Assembly: GCA_002449265.1 (NCBI GenBank)
Contig: DKCV01000022.1
Coordinates: forward strand, 62,001 to 126,000
Source: Caryophanales bacterium UBA6865
GTDB taxonomy: Bacteria; Bacillota_I; Bacilli_A; RFN20; CAG-826
Length of the DNA stretch: 64,000 nucleotides
Reading direction: 5' to 3'
Both the position numbers and the translations under genes were made by a program. The notes below the pieces were generated by a model. It was given only the letters and a program-made list of their open reading frames with translations, had not been told where the DNA came from and searched no databases. Numbering within the stretch: the stretch's first letter is position 1; each line of letters starts with the position of its first letter. This document shows positions 1-7,867 of this stretch, in pieces.

Positions 1-2
1 GT

Positions 3-2165
3 GACGCTCCACTCAACGTTGGTTTTGAGATCGGAAACGCAAAAATATCCTATATTTCCTCTTCGGAATTATTCGGACATCGCGTGAGTAGCAGCCGCTA
101 CACCGCACGTTTTAAAAATGCGACGATTTTAAAATCATATGAAGATCTTAAACCAGGCGATTATGTCGTTCACGAATATAACGGCATTGGTCAATTCCTT
201 GGTATTAAAACATTAGAGAATGATGGGGCGCATCGCGACTATCTTCATATCGCTTATGCTGGCAATCAAACTCTATACGTCCCTCTTGAACAATTCCGTC
301 TCGTCAGAAAATATTCTGGGAGGGAAGGCTTTGCCCCCAAACTTTCTAACTTATCCGGGAAGGACTGGAAAAAGAAGAAAAAGCATATTGAAGAAAGGGT
401 AAATGAACTCGCTGATCGCTTGATTGCTTTATACGGAACACGGGCGAAAATCGCTGGTTATGCTTTTCCGCCCGATGATGAATTACAGGCAAAATTTGAA
501 GGGGAATTCCCTCATGAACTCACTTTCGATCAGCAAAAAGCGTTAAACGAAATCAAAGCCGACATGGAAAAGCCAGAAGTAATGGACCGCTTATTATGCG
601 GAGATGTTGGCTTTGGGAAAACAGAAGTGGCGTTTCGCGCTTGCTTTAAGGCAATCGATGGCCATAAGCAAGTCGCAATTCTCTGCCCAACGACTTTACT
701 AGCAAGACAGCATTATGAAGTCGCGCTTGAACGCTTTGCCACTTTTGGTATCCACATTGCCTTATTTTCGCGTCTAGTTCCAGAAGCGGTTCAAAGGGCC
801 AATATCAAAGCGCTCCAAGAAGGAAAGATCGACCTTGTTATCGGAACGCATCGCTTACTCAGCAAAGAAATTGTCTTCAAAGATTTAGGGCTTTTGGTCA
901 TTGATGAGGAACAGCGTTTTGGCGTTGAGCAAAAAGAAAAAATCAAAGAATTAAAAAATAGCGTGGATGTTCTTTCTTTATCGGCGACCCCAATTCCTCG
1001 CACGCTTCAAATGTCACTTGTGGGAATTCGCCCACTAAGCGAAATCAACACCGCTCCAAGTAACCGCATGCCGATACAAACTTATGTTACCCCTTATAAA
1101 GCAGGGATGATTTATGAGCTTATTGGTAGGGAACTTTCACGGGATGGACAAGTTTTCTATATTCATAATCGCGTTGATTCCATTTACGCGAAAGCAGATG
1201 AACTATCGCGAGCGATTCCTTCCGCGAAAGTAGGTGTCGTACACGGCAAAATGGAAAAAGCGGATATCGAAGAGACAATGGAAGAATTCTATGAAGGAAA
1301 GCTCAATGTTTTAGTTGCAACATCCATTATCGAAAATGGGATAGACGTTCCTAACGCGAACATGCTTATCGTAGAAGACGCGGACCGATTTGGCTTATCG
1401 CAGCTTTATCAAATCAAAGGAAGAGTCGGAAGAGGCGACCGCATAGCGTATGCCTATTTATGCTATAAGCCGAATAAGAATATGAATGAAGACGCTCAAA
1501 AACGCTTAGAAGCCATTCAAGAATTTACCGAGCTTGGCAGTGGCTATAAGATTGCTCAGCGCGATTTATTGATTCGAGGCGCTGGCGATATGCTAGGGCC
1601 TGAACAAGCTGGTTTCATTGACACGGTGGGCTTGGATTTGTATTTAAAATTATTAAATGAAGCGATCGAAGAGAAAAAGACGGGTATTAAAAAAGAACCA
1701 CCCAAGGCAAAAAGCCTATTCTCGATCGATGCTTATATTCCAAAAGATTATGCGGATAGTAGCGATAAGATTTCTTTATACCAAGAACTAGAAGAGGCAG
1801 AAAGCGAAACGGAAGTCAAAAAGCTTGAGAAACACATGGCTGATGTCTACGGAAAACTCCCAAAAGAAGTGTCTCTCTTATTCCAAAAGAAACGCATCGA
1901 TTTGATTGTGAGCCATATTGAATTTGTGCACGTCCAAGAGGAAAATGACCTTATCGATATCCTTATGGCAGATAATTTTTCAAGGATTGATGGCATCGGG
2001 ATTGAACTTTTCCAGGCTCTCACTCCGTTTTTAAAAATGATTACGGTTAGCTTTTTAGAGAAAAAATTACGGATCCGTTTACGAAAAGTCGACGATTGGG
2101 TGAGCTCACTAGAAAACATCGTGAAAATCATTCACGCGCTAGCGTCACGTCACGGAATTCATTAA
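3..2165 (+). CDS. mfd: Transcription-repair coupling factor Mfd, 5'-truncated by window edge
   Basis: The reading frame is open from base 3, so this is the C-terminal ~720 residues of a longer protein; the GTG at 84 is internal. Mfd is a superfamily 2 DNA translocase that removes stalled RNA polymerase from lesions and recruits UvrA. Seen in order: the CarD-like RNA-polymerase-interaction domain (GDYVVHEYNGIGQFLG), a helicase core with Walker A GDVGFGKTEVAFRA and a DEEQ box (IDEEQRFGV), the second RecA-like lobe (ATSIIENGIDVPNANM, QIKGRVGRG), and a C-terminal TRCF domain. The UvrA-binding N-terminus lies outside the window. It heads the mfd-rqcP-tilS-ftsH block conserved in Bacilli. Identification is secure. 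Confidence 0.97.
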   Translation, partial: DAPLNVGFEIGNAKISYISSSELFGHRVSSSRYTARFKNATILKSYEDLKPGDYVVHEYNGIGQFLGIKTLENDGAHRDYLHIAYAGNQTLYVPLEQFRLVRKYSGREGFAPKLSNLSGKDWKKKKKHIEERVNELADRLIALYGTRAKIAGYAFPPDDELQAKFEGEFPHELTFDQQKALNEIKADMEKPEVMDRLLCGDVGFGKTEVAFRACFKAIDGHKQVAILCPTTLLARQHYEVALERFATFGIHIALFSRLVPEAVQRANIKALQEGKIDLVIGTHRLLSKEIVFKDLGLLVIDEEQRFGVEQKEKIKELKNSVDVLSLSATPIPRTLQMSLVGIRPLSEINTAPSNRMPIQTYVTPYKAGMIYELIGRELSRDGQVFYIHNRVDSIYAKADELSRAIPSAKVGVVHGKMEKADIEETMEEFYEGKLNVLVATSIIENGIDVPNANMLIVEDADRFGLSQLYQIKGRVGRGDRIAYAYLCYKPNKNMNEDAQKRLEAIQEFTELGSGYKIAQRDLLIRGAGDMLGPEQAGFIDTVGLDLYLKLLNEAIEEKKTGIKKEPPKAKSLFSIDAYIPKDYADSSDKISLYQELEEAESETEVKKLEKHMADVYGKLPKEVSLLFQKKRIDLIVSHIEFVHVQEENDLIDILMADNFSRIDGIGIELFQALTPFLKMITVSFLEKKLRIRLRKVDDWVSSLENIVKIIHALASRHGIH

Positions 2166-2302
2166 GGTTTTGCATAGATAATTGAGTTTTTAGTCTTAAT
2201 TTTCGCTTTGTTTTTTACTCTTTCTATCTAAACAAACGCGCTTTTAAGAAATAAAATCGGTTTCTAAAAGATAGCTAGAAATTCGAAAATGAAGAATTTT
2301 TG

Positions 2303-2327
2303 CGCTTTATCCTTAAAGGATAGAGCG
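2303..2327. promoter_or_regulatory. 10-bp inverted repeat upstream of rqcP
   Basis: CGCTTTATCC pairs with GGATAGAGCG (one G-U pair) around a 5-base loop. It is not followed by a T-run on either strand, so it is not a normal intrinsic terminator. It ends 10 bp before the TACAAT -10 element of rqcP and covers where the -35 would be. It could be an operator, or the end of mfd transcription. Confidence 0.45.
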
Positions 2328-2333
2328 AAATAG

Positions 2334-2348
2334 TGGTACAATTCTTGC
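2334..2348 (+). promoter_or_regulatory. Extended -10 promoter of rqcP, predicted leaderless start
   Basis: TGGTACAAT carries a TG extension and a -10 hexamer at 2337-2342. The ATG at 2349 lies 7 nt past the hexamer, where transcription would be expected to begin. There is no Shine-Dalgarno sequence in the 6 nt between. A leaderless mRNA is inferred. Confidence 0.5.
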
Positions 2349-2603
2349 ATGAGAATTGATAAATTCTTAAAAGTGTCGCGGCTTATCAAAAGACGCGAAA
2401 CCGCAAAGGAACTATGTGATGATGGGGACGTCCTCATTAATCAAAAGGTCGCTAAGCCAATGAGCGAAATCAAAGAAGGCGACATCGTCTCGTTAACGTT
2501 AGGTAAGCATTTCATTGAAATCAAAGTAAAAGAGATTCGTCCTTTTGCGAAAAAAGAGCAAGCAGCAACGATGTTTGAGATTGTTCTTGATAAGACATTA
2601 TAA
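2349..2603 (+). CDS. rqcP: S4-domain RNA-binding protein RqcP (YabO/Hsp15-like)
   Basis: This 84-residue protein is a single S4 RNA-binding domain (MRIDKFLKVSRLIKRRETAKELCDDG... then VLINQKVAKP and the GDIVSL turn). In Bacillus, RqcP stabilises P-site tRNA on obstructed 50S subunits so that RqcH can add alanine tails. Its length and its position between mfd and tilS match the Bacilli rqcP/yabO gene. There is no Shine-Dalgarno; the start codon lies just after a -10 element. tilS follows 15 bp downstream. Confidence 0.88.
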   Translation: MRIDKFLKVSRLIKRRETAKELCDDGDVLINQKVAKPMSEIKEGDIVSLTLGKHFIEIKVKEIRPFAKKEQAATMFEIVLDKTL

Positions 2604-2618
2604 AAACGGAGGCACTTT

Positions 2619-3875
2619 ATGAGCGCGAACTTCTTAGCACTAAATCCAAAAGACACATATGTCCTTGCTTGTGCTTATGGACCAGATTCGATGTGTTTGC
2701 TTGACCTTGTTCTTTCGCAAGGCATTAAGCCGATCGTGTGCTTTATTAATTACCATAGCTATGAATCGATTGAAGGTGAAGAAAGCGCCTTGAAAGAATA
2801 TTGCGCGGCTAAGCACATTACCCTTGAAGTTTTAGACACTAGCACGATTGATCAAACTGGCAAAGAAACCAACTTTGCGAGCTGGGCTAGAAAAGCTCGT
2901 TATGCGTTCTTTAAGAAAATCTATGACAAATATAACGCCGATGCGCTACTTATCGCTCACTCTCAAGACGATCTTCTTGAGACATACTTAACGACAAAGA
3001 AACTTGGATATAAATTCGACCGGTATGGCTACTCTCCCATTTCTTCTAACGATGGAATGATTGTCATTCGCCCGCTTCTCGCTTTCTCTAAAGAAGACAT
3101 TCTTGAGCATAATCGCAAGGCAAACGTTCCTTATAGTGAACACATGTCTTTATACGAGCATCAGCACACGCGTAGCCTTGTTCGCCAAGAAATTGAAAAA
3201 ATGAACGAGATTGAACGCGCTCAAATTTTAGAAAAGATGAACGCTGAATATAGCGAAAAGAATTCCTTCGCTAGTGCAATCGTTCACAAAATCAAAGTTT
3301 CAGAAGAACTTGGCATTCGCGAACTTATCGCTTTAGCGCCTGATGATTTCGCAGCCGCTTTGGCGACGTTTTTCGCAAGCAAATCACCAATCAAAATTCC
3401 TTTAACCGCCAAAAGATTAAAGGAAATCCGTGAAATGCTTCTCGATTACAACCCAGTGATGACTTATGAGTTAAAAGGGAACGTGTATCTTGTTAAAGAA
3501 TACGACATCGTCAGCATTGAAACTGACCCAGAGAAACTAACTTATTCCTATCGACTTGAATCTCCTTCAAAACTTGATACGAAAGAATTCGAACTCGATT
3601 TCTCAATGGGTGCTTTAGACCGTGGGATCAAAGAGGAAGATTACCCACTTACGATTCGAACGATGTTACCTGGTGATAGTTATTCTTATCGCGGGTATCA
3701 AGTGCCAGTGAGACGCGTATTCCTTGATGAAGAAATGCCTCGCTCCTACCGTGACATTTGGCCTGTCTTTGTGAACAAGGATAGCAAGATTGTATACGTG
3801 CCTCGTTATCACAAAGTGTTCAAGGAATATCACACTTCAAAATTAAAACTGCATCTTCCTACGAACAAAGATTGA
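2619..3875 (+). CDS. tilS: tRNA(Ile)-lysidine synthase TilS, divergent PP-loop
   Basis: TilS uses ATP to attach lysine to C34 of the tRNA-Ile2 anticodon, allowing AUA to be read as Ile. The 418-residue protein has an N-terminal PP-loop ATPase domain and a C-terminal TilS domain (LTIRTMLPGDSYSYRGYQVPVRR, about residues 345-370). The usual SGGxDS nucleotide loop reads AYGPDSM here, keeping only G-P-D-S; the second motif is AHSQDDLLETYL. The gene has a good RBS (CGGAGG) and the expected neighbours (rqcP before, ftsH after). The loop change is probably lineage drift rather than loss of function, because the enzyme is normally essential. Confidence 0.85.
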   Translation: MSANFLALNPKDTYVLACAYGPDSMCLLDLVLSQGIKPIVCFINYHSYESIEGEESALKEYCAAKHITLEVLDTSTIDQTGKETNFASWARKARYAFFKKIYDKYNADALLIAHSQDDLLETYLTTKKLGYKFDRYGYSPISSNDGMIVIRPLLAFSKEDILEHNRKANVPYSEHMSLYEHQHTRSLVRQEIEKMNEIERAQILEKMNAEYSEKNSFASAIVHKIKVSEELGIRELIALAPDDFAAALATFFASKSPIKIPLTAKRLKEIREMLLDYNPVMTYELKGNVYLVKEYDIVSIETDPEKLTYSYRLESPSKLDTKEFELDFSMGALDRGIKEEDYPLTIRTMLPGDSYSYRGYQVPVRRVFLDEEMPRSYRDIWPVFVNKDSKIVYVPRYHKVFKEYHTSKLKLHLPTNKD

Positions 3876-3950
3876 ACAAAACTAGCAATATTAACCAATA
3901 AAACAATATCCCTAGCCGTTAATAAGGCGTGAAATAAGGAGGGGAAACTT

Positions 3951-6290
3951 ATGGACGAAAAGAACAACAATCCTAATGGCAAGCGAAACGCGTTTAGCTA
4001 CATTGTCCCGTATTTGCTTATCGCTGCGATTATTATTTTTATTTTGGTGGTTTCTCTCCAAAACGCTTTTAATACCCCGACGTCTTGGGCCAAAAGCCAA
4101 TTAAGCGATTTATTAAGAGTCAACGAAACCTCCTATAAAATGGATGGTAGCAATCTCGTCACTAATCTTGATAAAACCGACAATCAGGCCGTTTATTTAA
4201 AAACGGTTGAGGTTTCGCAAGGATATCGAGCGACAACCGTGTCCGGTGTTGCTAGAACCATAAAAGGTAGCAAGGAATACCGTTACCAAGTCATTCTTGA
4301 AAACGATGAATGGAGCAAAAACAAATTTGCGGCAGTCATGTTCCAAGAAAAGGTTTCGGATAATAAAGGAATTTATACTTATTCCGAAGATTCCAATAAA
4401 TTAGTGACGTGGGCTGACGTTTTCATGAACCGCGTGGAAGAAACGAACCAATTAGGAGTTCTTCCTTCAGGGCAAAAAGCTTATTACAAAGTCGGTGATG
4501 CCTTTACGGTAAGTTGGTGGGATACATGGGGACCAACAATCTTGCTTTTGGTTGGTACTGGAATTCTTGCCTTCATCTTCTTTGCTCGCATTAGTGGATC
4601 AGTAAACGGAAGCAACCGTCAAGCGCTCGACTTTAATAAGTCTCCTGCTAGACGCGAAGACAAGAGCAAAGTTCGTTTCTCCGATGTTGCTGGATGCGAT
4701 GAAGAGAAAGCCGAAATGGTCGAGCTTGTCGAATATTTAAAAAATCCTAAGAAATATAGCAAGTTTGGCGCTCGTTTACCAAAAGGCGTTCTCCTTATTG
4801 GTAACCCAGGAACCGGAAAAACCCTTTTAGCGAAAGCCGTTGCTGGAGAAGCGGGAGTCCCATTCTTCTCTATCTCTGGCTCTGATTTTGTCGAGATGTT
4901 TGTCGGCGTTGGCGCAGGACGCGTTCGTGATTTGTTCAAACGTGCAAAACAAAGCGCTCCATGTATCATTTTCATTGATGAAATCGATGCGGTTGGCCGT
5001 CAAAGAGGCGCTGGATTAGGTGGCGGAAACGATGAACGCGAACAAACGTTAAACCAACTCCTCGTTGAGATGGATGGCTTTGAATACAATGCTGGAATTT
5101 TAGTTATCGCCGCAACCAACCGTGATGACGTACTTGATCCTGCCTTATTACGTCCAGGACGTTTTGACCGCATTATTACCGTATCTCTCCCAGATTGCAC
5201 TGGTCGAGAAGCTATCTTTAAAGTTCACGCGAGAAATAAGAAAATCGATCCGTCCGTGGATTTCCACGCCCTTGCAAAACGCACTGTCGGCTTCTCGGGC
5301 GCTGATATCGATAACATCCTTAATGAAGCAGCAATTCTTGCCGTTCGTTTCAATAAAGAAACAATCGGCATGGCCGAAATCGATGAAGCAATTGATCGCC
5401 GTATCGCTGGTCCAGCAAAATCTGGCAAAGGCATGAATGAACAAGAAAAACGAGTCGATGCCTATCATGAAGCTGGTCACGCGGTCATTGGATTAGTGTT
5501 ACCTCATTCTAATAAAGTTCAAAAGATTACGATTATCCCTCGTGGACAAACGGGTGGGCATGTCCTTATGACACCGGAAGACGACCGCTTCCTCTTAACG
5601 AAGAAGGACCTTTTAGCGGAAATCACCGGATTCCTTGGTGGAAGAACAAGCGAAGAAATTTTCTTCGATGACGTTTCTACTGGTGCAAGTAACGACATTC
5701 AGCAAGCAACTCGCATTGCTCGAATGATGGTTACCCAATGGGGTATGAGCGAACTTGGTCCAATCCAATATGAACAAGATCAAGGCAGCGTCTTCCTTGG
5801 TAGAGACTACACCAACGTTGCTAAGAACTTCTCGAGCGAAGTCGCTTATGAAATCGATAAGGCCGTTCGTCAAATTGTAGAAGAATGCCATAAACAAGCT
5901 AGAGAAATTCTTATGGCTCACAAAAAAGAAGTTATCTTGATCGCAGAAACTCTTCTTGAAAAAGAAACCATTACTGCCGAAGAGATTGATCAGCTTATTA
6001 AAAATGGAACGCTTACCGAAAAGAAAACGGCGACCGTAAACCAAATCAATGTAACGGAAGAAGAAAAAGCGGCGGCAGCGGAGGCTGCAAAAGCAAGCAA
6101 TCTTCAACCGAAAGAGCCAATCGTTGTAGAAGCGGCACCAAAGGAAGAAGAAAAACCTGCGAGCGAAAAGCCAAGCGATACCCCTAAAAAAGAAGAACCT
6201 TCTAACGAAACGAAAAAGAAAGTCGTTCGTAAGAAAAAGACGAAAAAAGAAGTACCGCCTGAAGAAGACGATTCGATTCACTTGAAATGA
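3951..6290 (+). CDS. ftsH: ATP-dependent zinc metalloprotease FtsH
   Basis: FtsH is a membrane-anchored hexameric AAA+ protease that degrades misfolded and regulatory membrane proteins. The 779 residues show a first membrane helix (~14-36), an extracytoplasmic domain, a second helix (~184-206), Walker A GNPGTGKTLLAKA, Walker B IIFIDEID, the second region of homology (AATNRDDVLDPALLRPGRFDR) and the zinc motif HEAGH. The last ~110 residues form a highly charged Lys/Glu/Ala tail, longer than in many FtsH proteins and probably disordered. The RBS is strong (AAGGAGG). An intrinsic terminator follows directly. Confidence 0.97.
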   Translation: MDEKNNNPNGKRNAFSYIVPYLLIAAIIIFILVVSLQNAFNTPTSWAKSQLSDLLRVNETSYKMDGSNLVTNLDKTDNQAVYLKTVEVSQGYRATTVSGVARTIKGSKEYRYQVILENDEWSKNKFAAVMFQEKVSDNKGIYTYSEDSNKLVTWADVFMNRVEETNQLGVLPSGQKAYYKVGDAFTVSWWDTWGPTILLLVGTGILAFIFFARISGSVNGSNRQALDFNKSPARREDKSKVRFSDVAGCDEEKAEMVELVEYLKNPKKYSKFGARLPKGVLLIGNPGTGKTLLAKAVAGEAGVPFFSISGSDFVEMFVGVGAGRVRDLFKRAKQSAPCIIFIDEIDAVGRQRGAGLGGGNDEREQTLNQLLVEMDGFEYNAGILVIAATNRDDVLDPALLRPGRFDRIITVSLPDCTGREAIFKVHARNKKIDPSVDFHALAKRTVGFSGADIDNILNEAAILAVRFNKETIGMAEIDEAIDRRIAGPAKSGKGMNEQEKRVDAYHEAGHAVIGLVLPHSNKVQKITIIPRGQTGGHVLMTPEDDRFLLTKKDLLAEITGFLGGRTSEEIFFDDVSTGASNDIQQATRIARMMVTQWGMSELGPIQYEQDQGSVFLGRDYTNVAKNFSSEVAYEIDKAVRQIVEECHKQAREILMAHKKEVILIAETLLEKETITAEEIDQLIKNGTLTEKKTATVNQINVTEEEKAAAAEAAKASNLQPKEPIVVEAAPKEEEKPASEKPSDTPKKEEPSNETKKKVVRKKKTKKEVPPEEDDSIHLK

Positions 6291-6296
6291 TGACGG

Positions 6297-6348
6297 AAGT
6301 TACAAAGAGTAATGTTAAATTAGACATCCGCTCTTTGTAACTTTTTTC
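6297..6348 (+). terminator. Intrinsic terminator after ftsH
   Basis: AAGTTACAAAGAG pairs with CTCTTTGTAACTT, and a small inner ATGT/ACAT stem sits inside the loop. The 3' arm runs into TTTTTT. Confidence 0.88.
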
Positions 6349-6380
6349 GTTTTTATAGAAAGAGTAGAATAAGCGGCGCG

Positions 6381-7355
6381 ATGAATATTGGCGGTGTAGA
6401 AATTAAAGGAAAAGTGATTCTTGGCCCGATGGCGGGAATTACGTCTCTCCCATATCGAGAATTCATGAAACCTTTTGGCGTGGCTCTTTCTTATAGTGAG
6501 ATGATTAGCGATTGCGGATTAAGCTATGGGAACAAAAGAACGTACGAATATTTTGCAACGTCTTCGATTGATAGGCCTGTTGGCTTACAGCTATTTGGAA
6601 GTGATATTGGCATTTCTAAAAAAGCCGTCTCTATTCTTGAAAATAACACCGATTACGATATTTTGGATTTGAATTTAGGGTGTCCGGTAAACAAAGTAAC
6701 GAAAACTGGCGCGGGGAGCGCAATGCTAAAATCACCTGATACTCTTTATCGCTATGTTCGAGCGATGGTAGAAGTTTCTCATAAGCCTGTTACGGCAAAA
6801 ATCCGTTTGGGGTGGGACGAAAATTCCATCAATGTTTTTACGGTCGCTAAACTTTTAGAAGATGCGGGGGTAGTAATGTTCACCGTTCACGCGAGAACGA
6901 GCAAACAAATGTATAGTGGACACGCTAATTACGAGGCGATTCGTGCGCTAAACGAACATGTGAACATTCCCTTTGCAATTAGTGGGGATATTTTTTCGCC
7001 AATAGACGCGAAAAAGGCTATGGATATTACTGGCGCCTCGTTTGTGATGGTAGCGCGTGGAGCGGTTGGCCGCCCAAACTTAATTAAAGATATTAATGAT
7101 TATTTAGACCATGGGTCGTATGGTCCCGCCCCGAGTGTTTTAGAGGCGGTTCATTGGGCAGAAGAATTCTCTAAAAAGCTAATCGACTATGAAGGGGAAA
7201 GACTTGCGATTATGCAGCTTCGAGGCATTGTCCCCCATTTCTTTACGGGTTTCCCAGGATATAAAAGGATCCGCGAAGCGATTTCCTTTAACGCAAAAAC
7301 GAAAGAAGATTTGGACAAGATTTTTCATAGCATAGAAACACGTGGCGTTTTGTAA
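6381..7355 (+). CDS. dus: tRNA-dihydrouridine synthase (DusB-like)
   Basis: This FMN-dependent enzyme reduces uridine to dihydrouridine in the tRNA D-loop. The 324 residues begin with the family signature ILGPMAGITSLPYREF and contain the catalytic-cysteine motif LDLNLGCPVNKVTKTGAGSAML, the FMN-binding KIRLGWD segment and the C-terminal phosphate-binding stretch ending MVARGAVGRP. Length is typical. There is no clear Shine-Dalgarno; a TAGAAT -10-like hexamer at 6365-6370 ends only 10 nt before the ATG, so the leader may be very short. Confidence 0.93.
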   Translation: MNIGGVEIKGKVILGPMAGITSLPYREFMKPFGVALSYSEMISDCGLSYGNKRTYEYFATSSIDRPVGLQLFGSDIGISKKAVSILENNTDYDILDLNLGCPVNKVTKTGAGSAMLKSPDTLYRYVRAMVEVSHKPVTAKIRLGWDENSINVFTVAKLLEDAGVVMFTVHARTSKQMYSGHANYEAIRALNEHVNIPFAISGDIFSPIDAKKAMDITGASFVMVARGAVGRPNLIKDINDYLDHGSYGPAPSVLEAVHWAEEFSKKLIDYEGERLAIMQLRGIVPHFFTGFPGYKRIREAISFNAKTKEDLDKIFHSIETRGVL

Positions 7356-7366
7356 TCAGTTTCTTC

Positions 7367-7409
7367 TTGCATTTTGTTTCTTCCTTATTACAATAGTTCG
7401 CTACCGAAC
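7367..7409 (+). promoter_or_regulatory. Promoter and dyad operator of the marR/ABC operon
   Basis: TTGCAT at 7367-7372 and TACAAT at 7389-7394 are 16 bp apart. Directly after the -10 is the dyad GTTCG-ctac-CGAAC (7396-7409), covering the expected start site and ending 5 bp before the marR ATG. This is the usual place for a MarR autorepression site. Confidence 0.6.
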
Positions 7410-7414
7410 GAATT

Positions 7415-7867
7415 ATGGAAAAAGAAAACGAAATTGGAACTGTAATCAGAAACACAAATCATGACATCAAAGTGTTTCTAGATCGCTACATGAGTTTGCA
7501 TCTCCCTAATCACTTAACGGGGATTGAAGGACTAGTTGTTGGCTATATCTCTACCCATGACTCACTATACGCTAGCGACATTATGGAGAACTTTCACTTT
7601 CAAAAAGCGACAGTGAGCCAAGCGATAGCGAAACTCGTGAGAAAAGGTTATCTAAGCGTTAAACTAGACCCTAAGGACAAAAGAAAGAAAATCATTCTTT
7701 TGACGGAACTTGGGAAAAAGGCGAATGAAGAATTTGAAGATCTTTATAAGACACTCGTTCCTACGATTGAAAAAGGGATAAGCGAAGAAGACAAATTAAC
7801 GTTCTTGCGCGTATGCGAACAAGTTAAGAAAAATGTAGGAGGAAATTATGAGCAAAATCAAAAATAA
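7415..7867 (+). CDS. MarR-family transcriptional regulator
   Basis: This 150-residue protein has the MarR winged-helix fold: a recognition region (LYASDIMENFHFQKATVSQAIAKLVRKGYLS) followed by a charged wing (DPKDKRKKIILLTELGKK) and C-terminal dimerisation helices. MarR proteins usually repress adjacent transporter genes and release DNA on binding a small ligand. The 3' end overlaps the first ABC gene by 20 bp, so the two are almost certainly co-transcribed and translationally coupled. A dyad between the -10 and the start codon suggests autoregulation. The ligand cannot be read from sequence. Confidence 0.9.
   Translation: MEKENEIGTVIRNTNHDIKVFLDRYMSLHLPNHLTGIEGLVVGYISTHDSLYASDIMENFHFQKATVSQAIAKLVRKGYLSVKLDPKDKRKKIILLTELGKKANEEFEDLYKTLVPTIEKGISEEDKLTFLRVCEQVKKNVGGNYEQNQK

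Noticed and set aside
2303..2327. Intrinsic terminator after mfd
   Set aside because: The stem is good but no T-run follows on either strand, and it overlaps the rqcP promoter; kept only as an inverted repeat.
4619..4975. 118-codon minus-strand frame inside ftsH
   Set aside because: Antisense to the conserved AAA core of FtsH; no family features.
5613..6281. 222-codon minus-strand frame inside ftsH
   Set aside because: Phe/Arg-rich product antisense to the Lys/Glu-rich tail of FtsH; a composition shadow with no RBS.
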